From Antedon bifida (Eukaryota; Echinodermata; Crinoidea; Comatulida; Antedonidae), in NCBI GenBank assembly GCA_963402885.1, contig OY727094.1:11162501-11226500 (forward strand): a stretch of 64,000 nt of DNA, read 5' to 3'. A program made the position numbers and the translations under genes. The notes beneath the pieces were generated by a model. It was not told where the DNA came from, searched no databases, and worked only from the letters and a program-made list of their open reading frames with translations. This document shows, piece by piece, positions 58,505-64,000 of the stretch. Positions within the stretch are counted from its first letter, which is position 1. Every line of letters starts with the position of its first letter.

Positions 58505-59973
58505 CCAGAGTTTTTCGAAACTAGAGATAGATGCCATGTGTTGCGTCTGAAAAAGGCTACCTATACATTTTATAGATGTTGTGCCGCTGTACAAGAATTA
58601 AAAGATGAAGGTGACCAGGTGCAATTACTTTGGTCACATGCAGTGCTTGTTGAAGGGATTTCAATCTACTGGTACATGTCTTGAACTGTTTTGATATACT
58701 TTTGTGCTATGTTCCTGTGCTTGGAGGATCACTGTAGTTGATGAAGGATTCTGGTGGTCAGAGGATGCATTACCCATACGGGGAATGTATCCTCTCACCT
58801 ACTGATATTGATGTTGGAAGTGAATGTTGGAATAGTGTCTGTACTCACATTGGTCATGTATGTGGCATCGTTGTTTAGTCTATTAGTGCATCTATCTGTA
58901 TGACGGCTTAATTTTATTAACTATGAATTTGTCTTGATGAAAAACATAATAGAGAGGTTTCGCAATCTTACGAATACGATAACGAAAACGGATACGTCAC
59001 GCGCATGTATTCGTTTTCGTAAGCCGGTAAAAATCTGTTTCGCATGGAAATGAAATATTGAGGGCGCCGTCCGAAATATGACCGCGGTAAATTTGAGCGA
59101 AGCGCAGGTACGTGTTGCTTGGTGCTTGGCTGCCTAGGCCTAGCGTAACATCAATGCGAGTGAGGACTTTAAAAACTGCTATTTATCAAAATTGACCTGG
59201 CATTTTAGTAAATTACTTTAGTAAATTACTTTCAATAAATCTATAATTATATTATAATCATGAATCATTCCTGATTCAAATGCAAAATGTGCAAAATAGA
59301 TCAAAAACTATACTCGTTTTGTAGTTACGAATATGACTGGTGATATTCGTCAACACGAATACGCTTTACGAATATGAAATGGGGATCAGCTCAAAAGTTT
59401 TACAAATGCGTGACGTATCCGTTTTCGTTATCGTATTCGTAAGGTTGCGAAACCTCCCTAATAAAACTCATCCTAAATATTAAAAACCTATAACCCTCTA
59501 ATAATCTCTCTCAAACTAAAAAAAAAATATTTTAAAAATTGTCAAGTAGAGAATCGATCCAGCAACTTTGTATATGAATGAATAAAACATACATTATACG
59601 TAAGCATTTTAACCGACCAATCAGTGAACAGGGTTGACATCTTTTCTTGAACTTCTAACTTTGTTTTTTTCGAGCATCCCAATGCTTCCGAAGACGTTGC
59701 TTCCGAAGAAATGCCGAAGATTAAGATGACGTTCTTTTTTGACGTCACAGGTTATTTAAATAAAATCATAAAATTCACCTTTTGGCTCAGATATATATTG
59801 TTTCGTTTGTTTTCAGCATTTCAAACTTTCTTGAAACCATTCTAAGGCGTTCCATCCGATACAATGTTGGCTACAACATACATATCTGGGGCATTTTAGG
59901 TCATTACCTGATTTCTCCCTACGAAAGTATTGAGTGCATTCCGTAAAAGATTTAGTCGTGTACAGCGCCACTT
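58505..59973. repeat. Dispersed repeat family, copy 2 (interrupted)
   Basis: Collinear with 25202-27322 (see the shared blocks listed there). It carries one nested element, 58952-59458, that copy 1 lacks. It also has an extra stretch around 58760-58855 containing the hairpin GGATGCATTACCC...GGGAATGTATCC. Confidence 0.85.
58952..59458. mobile_element. 507-bp inverted-repeat DNA element, TAATA duplication
   Basis: Ends GAGAGGTTTCGCAATCTTAC and the near-perfect reverse complement of it; about 50 bp pair, including AACGAAAACGGATACGTCAC. Flanked by TAATA at 58947-58951 and 59459-59463. Copy 1 of the host repeat has a single TAATA at this position (about 25606). No transposase ORF. Confidence 0.9.
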
Positions 59974-59999
59974 ACCGGTGGATCCGGGAACATTGGGTC

Positions 60000-60253
60000 A
60001 AGTTTGATTTTTCCCCAATTACTTGTTACTTGTTTGCATAGCTATCCCCATTGGTTCTCACATTTTAGTATTTTTTTAGACTGTTTAATTTTAACATTAT
60101 TTACTATTTTTAAGAAACTATGTATTATATATGTTTGTTGTAATGTTTTATGCTGGACCTTTTGAAAAACAACAATGTCCCTTTTGTGGAACAACGTTGA
60201 TATTGTTATCCAGTGGAAATATGTTTATAAATAAACATAAATAAATAAATAAA
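60000..60253 (+). mobile_element. Non-LTR retroelement 3' end (fragment)
   Basis: A 3'-UTR-like region (TTTTATGCTGGACC, CCAGTGGAAATATG) ending in AAATAAATAAATAAAA. No coding part is left. Probably a CR1/L2-type tail. Confidence 0.5.
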
Positions 60254-60959
60254 ATTGGGGACATTTCGCCGTCATTGACATTATGTTTGACATAGCACAA
60301 CAATGAGAGACATTAATTTTGATGAGAAGGTCATGGAACACTAATTAATTTTTTTTTTGTCTTGTGTGGGTTCGTCCTACTTTTATTATAGTTCTCTGAC
60401 AGTTATAAATATAATAATATATATATATGCACATTTATATATTTCTCTTATTTATAAGGTACGTTGCTAAAAAAATACATATCTTTTAAACTGTATATAC
60501 ATAGGCTAAGATTATTTTGATGTTAAAAAGAAACCACATTTACATTCATATACATTTTTAAAAATACAATTAGTTAAAATATGTCGATGGCAATAAAACA
60601 CTAATTTAGAACACTAATTAATTAAAAACTAAAAACCTAAGACCTGTAACCCTAGGTAGGGACCCTGACAGGTACTCTCCCTCCGGGTCAAAGGGAAACT
60701 CATCGGTGGGCAGGGGCGCTCATCTCCCTGTTCAGGACTATTCCTGATGATTACAAAGCCTATTTACATTAAAATTAAACACCAAGACATATCAAATAAT
60801 TAATTAACTTCATGACTACTGGACATGGTAGTCATTGCCTTCTATAGAAGATGCTGGAAGCACTTCCTTATATAATCTTCTCGGTCTAGTTGACTAGCGT
60901 TTATAGTTCTCTGGAGTATACTTGGGCTCGGTCTTCCTATTAATTTACTTTTTTGGTCA

Positions 60960-62700
60960 TACAATGTTAGAACTTTGCAGGGATCTTAGTTCTGTCTCCC
61001 AATACAATGTGAAATCCAGCTAGATTGCTGTTGTTGGAAGAATTCAAATACTGATATCGTGGTGGTTATTGCGTAGAGCCTCTGGTTATTGACAACGTAC
61101 CGCCAATCAGTTTCTTGTTGTTGTTCTTCTACCTCAGACTCTATTTCTTTCTCATCGTCTGATTGTGTATGTTCGTATGGTGGGTTGACGCGTCTGAAGC
61201 CATTTCTAATCATCCTCCTGAGGAATATGTTGTACGTTGTTGTTATTAGTCCGATTTCAGTGTTTGTTGGTCTCCACGCATGACAACAGTACATCAATCT
61301 GCTTCTAACCAATTCAGGAATTTGATTCTTGTTCTAAGGTTAATGATTTGATTTGTCAGGAGTTTCTTATGTTCAGCAAAGGCAGCCTTAGCACCTATTA
61401 TTCTATGATGAATTTCCTATTTTCCTATGTTGATGTTATCATAGGTCATCCAGACTCCTAGGTATTTAAATGTGTTTACATTATGCAGATTTGTGCCATT
61501 GATGTTGATAATAGAGGTTGGATATTCTCCATCATCTCTTTGCCAGTTATACATCATGGTCTCCGTTTTATATGGAGACCATATTTGTTGAAGACCAGAT
61601 GTATAAGATTTATCATAGATTGCAAATGTTCTAATGACCAGCTGTTAAGTACTAGATCATCAGCATATCCAGCAACAAGATCTGTATATGTGCCACACAT
61701 GATTGATGTTCTTTTTTTTTCCCAGTTGGTTGCTACAATTGCAACACGGTATTTGATTTCTAAACCTCTGGTAGTAGCATCTTGCTGGTACCGATGAGTA
61801 AACACTCTAAGGGCATAATCCATGTAGAGGTTGAACAGGTTGGGACTCTCGTTACCACCTTGTCGTACACCTGCTGATGTTGTAAATTGTGAGTCTGGGC
61901 CTTCTTCAGCTAGGTATGATTGTGTGCATCTATACAGGGACTCCAATATGTTTACATTAGTAGTTGGCTGTATAATGTATTCTGTTTTTTCAGCTCTGGA
62001 ACAGAAATTGTCTGTTAACCTGGTCATATGCTGCTGTGAGATCGATAAAGCATGAAAACAATTTTCGCTGTGTTCTATGTGCGATTTCTTAAAGTTGTCT
62101 ACACACATATAATGCCGTCACTGCATTCTTTTCCTGATCGGAAGCCAAACTAAGTGTGCATGAGTTGTTCCTCGTAGAATGGTGATAGACGATCAAGTAT
62201 GATGTTCATAGCAATCTTAGTCAATGTGGAACCAATCGATATACCTCTGTATTTGATAGGCGCCTTATAGCAGTTATAATTTCCTGGACTACTGTTGGCA
62301 TTTCGTTGTTTATTACCATGGTTTGGTTTTTAAGTTTTTTTAAATATGTTGGTGGATCTTTTATTTCTATCAGCATCTTGAGTGTGGATTGGTCTGGGTT
62401 AAAGTGATCTTTGAAATATTCTTGTATTCCAGGACATTATACTGTAGTCAATGACTTTTTTTGTTCGTCCGTCATTGCTGTGCCATGTTATTCTGTGTTT
62501 TAATGGAGGATCAAACCGAGTATTTAGGATGGATAATCTGTGTATAGAACAGAAGTCCAGGAGCATCTGTCCGTTTTCATAGGACCAGTCATTTCTTTTA
62601 TCTGGATAAGAAAAACCTTCAAAGCATGTTTTGCTGGTTGTTATTGTTGACGTAGCATTGAAATCGCCTAGAATCAATAACTTTCTTCCTTTTTCCACTT
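60960..62700 (-). pseudogene. Broken LINE: endonuclease, RT and C-terminal parts
   Basis: Minus strand, right to left. AP-endonuclease piece (KLLILGDFNATS, later ITWHSNDGRTKKVIDY; 62698-62399). A degenerate linker follows. Then the RT (TTSAGVRQGGNESPNLFNLY and catalytic GYADDLVL; 62108-61554), a thumb block (FKYLGVWMTYDN) and a C-terminal part (RSRLMYCCHAWRPTNTEIGL, ending SSWISHCIGRQN; 61312-60986). Stops and frameshifts separate the pieces, so it is dead although nearly full length. The VRQGGNESP motif differs from the CR1/L2 type of the other LINEs here; clade not assigned. Confidence 0.88.
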
Positions 62701-63510
62701 TACTAATTTTTTTGGAGTTTCTGATAATTGATCAATTATAGAAACCTGCATTATCTAAACTTCTCAGTGGTCTGGTTTAGTAGTATCTTAGAATCGATAG
62801 TGTGCAGTACTAAAGGCTCTATTAATCTAGTAATGTTTTGAAAGCAAAGGTCAATAGCAGAATAGCTCTTGTTTCCAGCAGATATTTTGTAGTATAGCAT
62901 TCATCTATTCGACACATAGTAATACAAAATTACTGACCTTTGATCCTAATTCTATAAACATTAGCCTTTCTTTAATAAGAAATCTGTTTTAACAAAATTA
63001 CATTTACATATCTCTCATTTATTTATTTTTTACCATATATAGACAATTATAGGAGATTAACTTGTTTTATTGTTTTTTTAACTTATGATCTTCACTTTAA
63101 AAGAACAAAAATTCTTCTCAATTATATGATTTATTGATGTAATTGTCAGATCTTTTTTTAACGTTTTTTTTTTACTGATTATAATAATTATTCTGTTTAT
63201 CTTCCTTCTATGGACAATTTACTTTTTTACACTTTTCTAACATGTCTTTAATTCTCAATAACAACTTTGTAGTCAAATAAAGATACCTGAAGTAACCTAA
63301 GCAAGCTCAATTATATTTTTAGTGGTTTATATCTACCTCTACCAATTCTATTGAGCACTGGAGTTTTACGTACGATCGATCAATATTATTACGCTTTATT
63401 AAGTCGATTATCGATTAGCCTTAACGATGCAATGGCCCTATTATTAAATCAATTGTCTATTTTTCAGATTATCAACAAGCGTTTTATTGTACTAGCTCGT
63501 TTGTTATCTA
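62701..63510. other. Intergenic, nothing supported
   Basis: AT-rich sequence upstream (by the element's orientation) of the LINE; no ORF with protein-like composition. Confidence 0.45.
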
Positions 63511-63514
63511 TATA

Positions 63515-63670
63515 TAAATTATGGTTAATTCTGACATAGGCGAGCACAATGGAAAAACTTCGGTATAAATCTCCGCCTTGGAGACCTACCTTATCTATCT
63601 TAGATGTACCGCGAAACGTAGATTTGATAAAATTAGTTTTCAGTACTACGCTATTGTTCCATTTTTGTCT
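63515..63670 (+). repeat. Diverged third copy of the 32.66/43.24-kb block
   Basis: GGTTAATTCTGACATAGGCG, AGCACAATGGAAAAACTT, TCTTAGATGTACCGCGAAA and TTTGATAA match both duplicated segments in order. One frame reads MEKLRYKSPPWRPTLSILDV here but is broken by a stop in the other copies, so I treat it as a repeat. Confidence 0.7.
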
Positions 63671-63827
63671 TTTACAACGACAAAATTTAGCGTTACCTAT
63701 CGAAATTTGTGGTTATCACAGGGTTATTTTTACACACTCGCGCTGCTGTTCAACTGGCTTCCGGGTCCGTCACTTCCGGCAAAATGGCCGTTGGTGGTGA
63801 CATTCAATATTAAATACAAAATATTTT

Positions 63828-64000
63828 AGTAGTTCAACGTATCGTGAACTAGGCCTACTGCAATTAATTTGTTTTAGATATTCAACTAATCAATTATATT
63901 GATTAAAGGCATTACTTTACGTCAACTACAATTTATTTTAGTAATTTAATTATTATTGAAGGCCTTTACTTTTACGTGAACTACAATGTGATTTTAGTGA
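63828..64000. repeat. Imperfect ~65-bp tandem repeat at the window edge
   Basis: TTACTTTACGTCAACTACAA and TTACTTTTACGTGAACTACA with TTTTAGT and GAAGGC/AAAGGC blocks recur; a third, weaker unit lies near 63835. It runs off the window. Confidence 0.6.

Overview
The window looks like a nuclear segment from an AT-rich, intron-rich, repeat-dense marine invertebrate. Three multi-exon animal-type genes (GT-AG introns, matching phases), CR1/L2-type LINE remnants, many MITE-like inverted-repeat elements and very frequent AGGCCT-rich motifs fit a deuterostome, most likely an echinoderm. That taxonomic call is inference from memory of repeat styles, not from a search. There is no operon, CRISPR array, rRNA or convincing tRNA.

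Left third (1-25 kb). A complete divergent HMG-CoA reductase homologue lies on the minus strand. It has four coding exons (17953-17862, 6060-5333, 1896-1637, 471-139) whose junction phases all agree, giving a 470-residue soluble protein without the usual sterol-sensing membrane domain. Its first intron is 11.8 kb and holds hairpins, two MITEs and one unidentified plus-strand exon-like ORF; intron 2 holds two phase-matched exon candidates of an unknown gene; intron 3 holds an in-frame minisatellite. About 4.3 kb away, divergently oriented, is a complete two-exon galactose-3-O-sulfotransferase-family gene (22246-25085, plus). The gap between them carries a 1.5 kb, 26-bp-unit minisatellite.

Middle (25-53 kb) is almost entirely repeats. 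A dispersed family is present at 25.2-27.3 and 58.5-60.0 kb; each copy carries nested transposons the other lacks. Inverted minisatellite arms (27.8-29.6 kb) flank an L2-like LINE tail. A segment of about 7.46 kb is present twice (32230-42456 and 42885-50350). The left copy carries three extra LINE-type insertions, including a 2.1 kb LINE whose empty site in the right copy preserves the reading frame of an older LINE. The two copies could be a real tandem duplication or two haplotypes placed in series by the assembler. A degenerate internally deleted LINE follows at 51.8-52.6 kb.

Right part (53-64 kb). A three-exon Ly-6/uPAR (three-finger) gene with signal peptide and GPI-type tail runs 53778-55552 (plus) with a TATA box and AATAAA signal. 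After it come a 186-bp tandem duplication, hairpin elements, the second dispersed-family copy and a mostly full-length but broken minus-strand LINE (about 62.7 to 60.9 kb).

Only the three gene models are firm protein-coding genes. The most unusual object is the soluble HMG-CoA reductase paralogue: it keeps the catalytic Glu, Asp and His but has Arg in place of the active-site Lys, and carries charged tails at both ends. Its head-to-head position with a sulfotransferase is suggestive of, but does not prove, a functional link.
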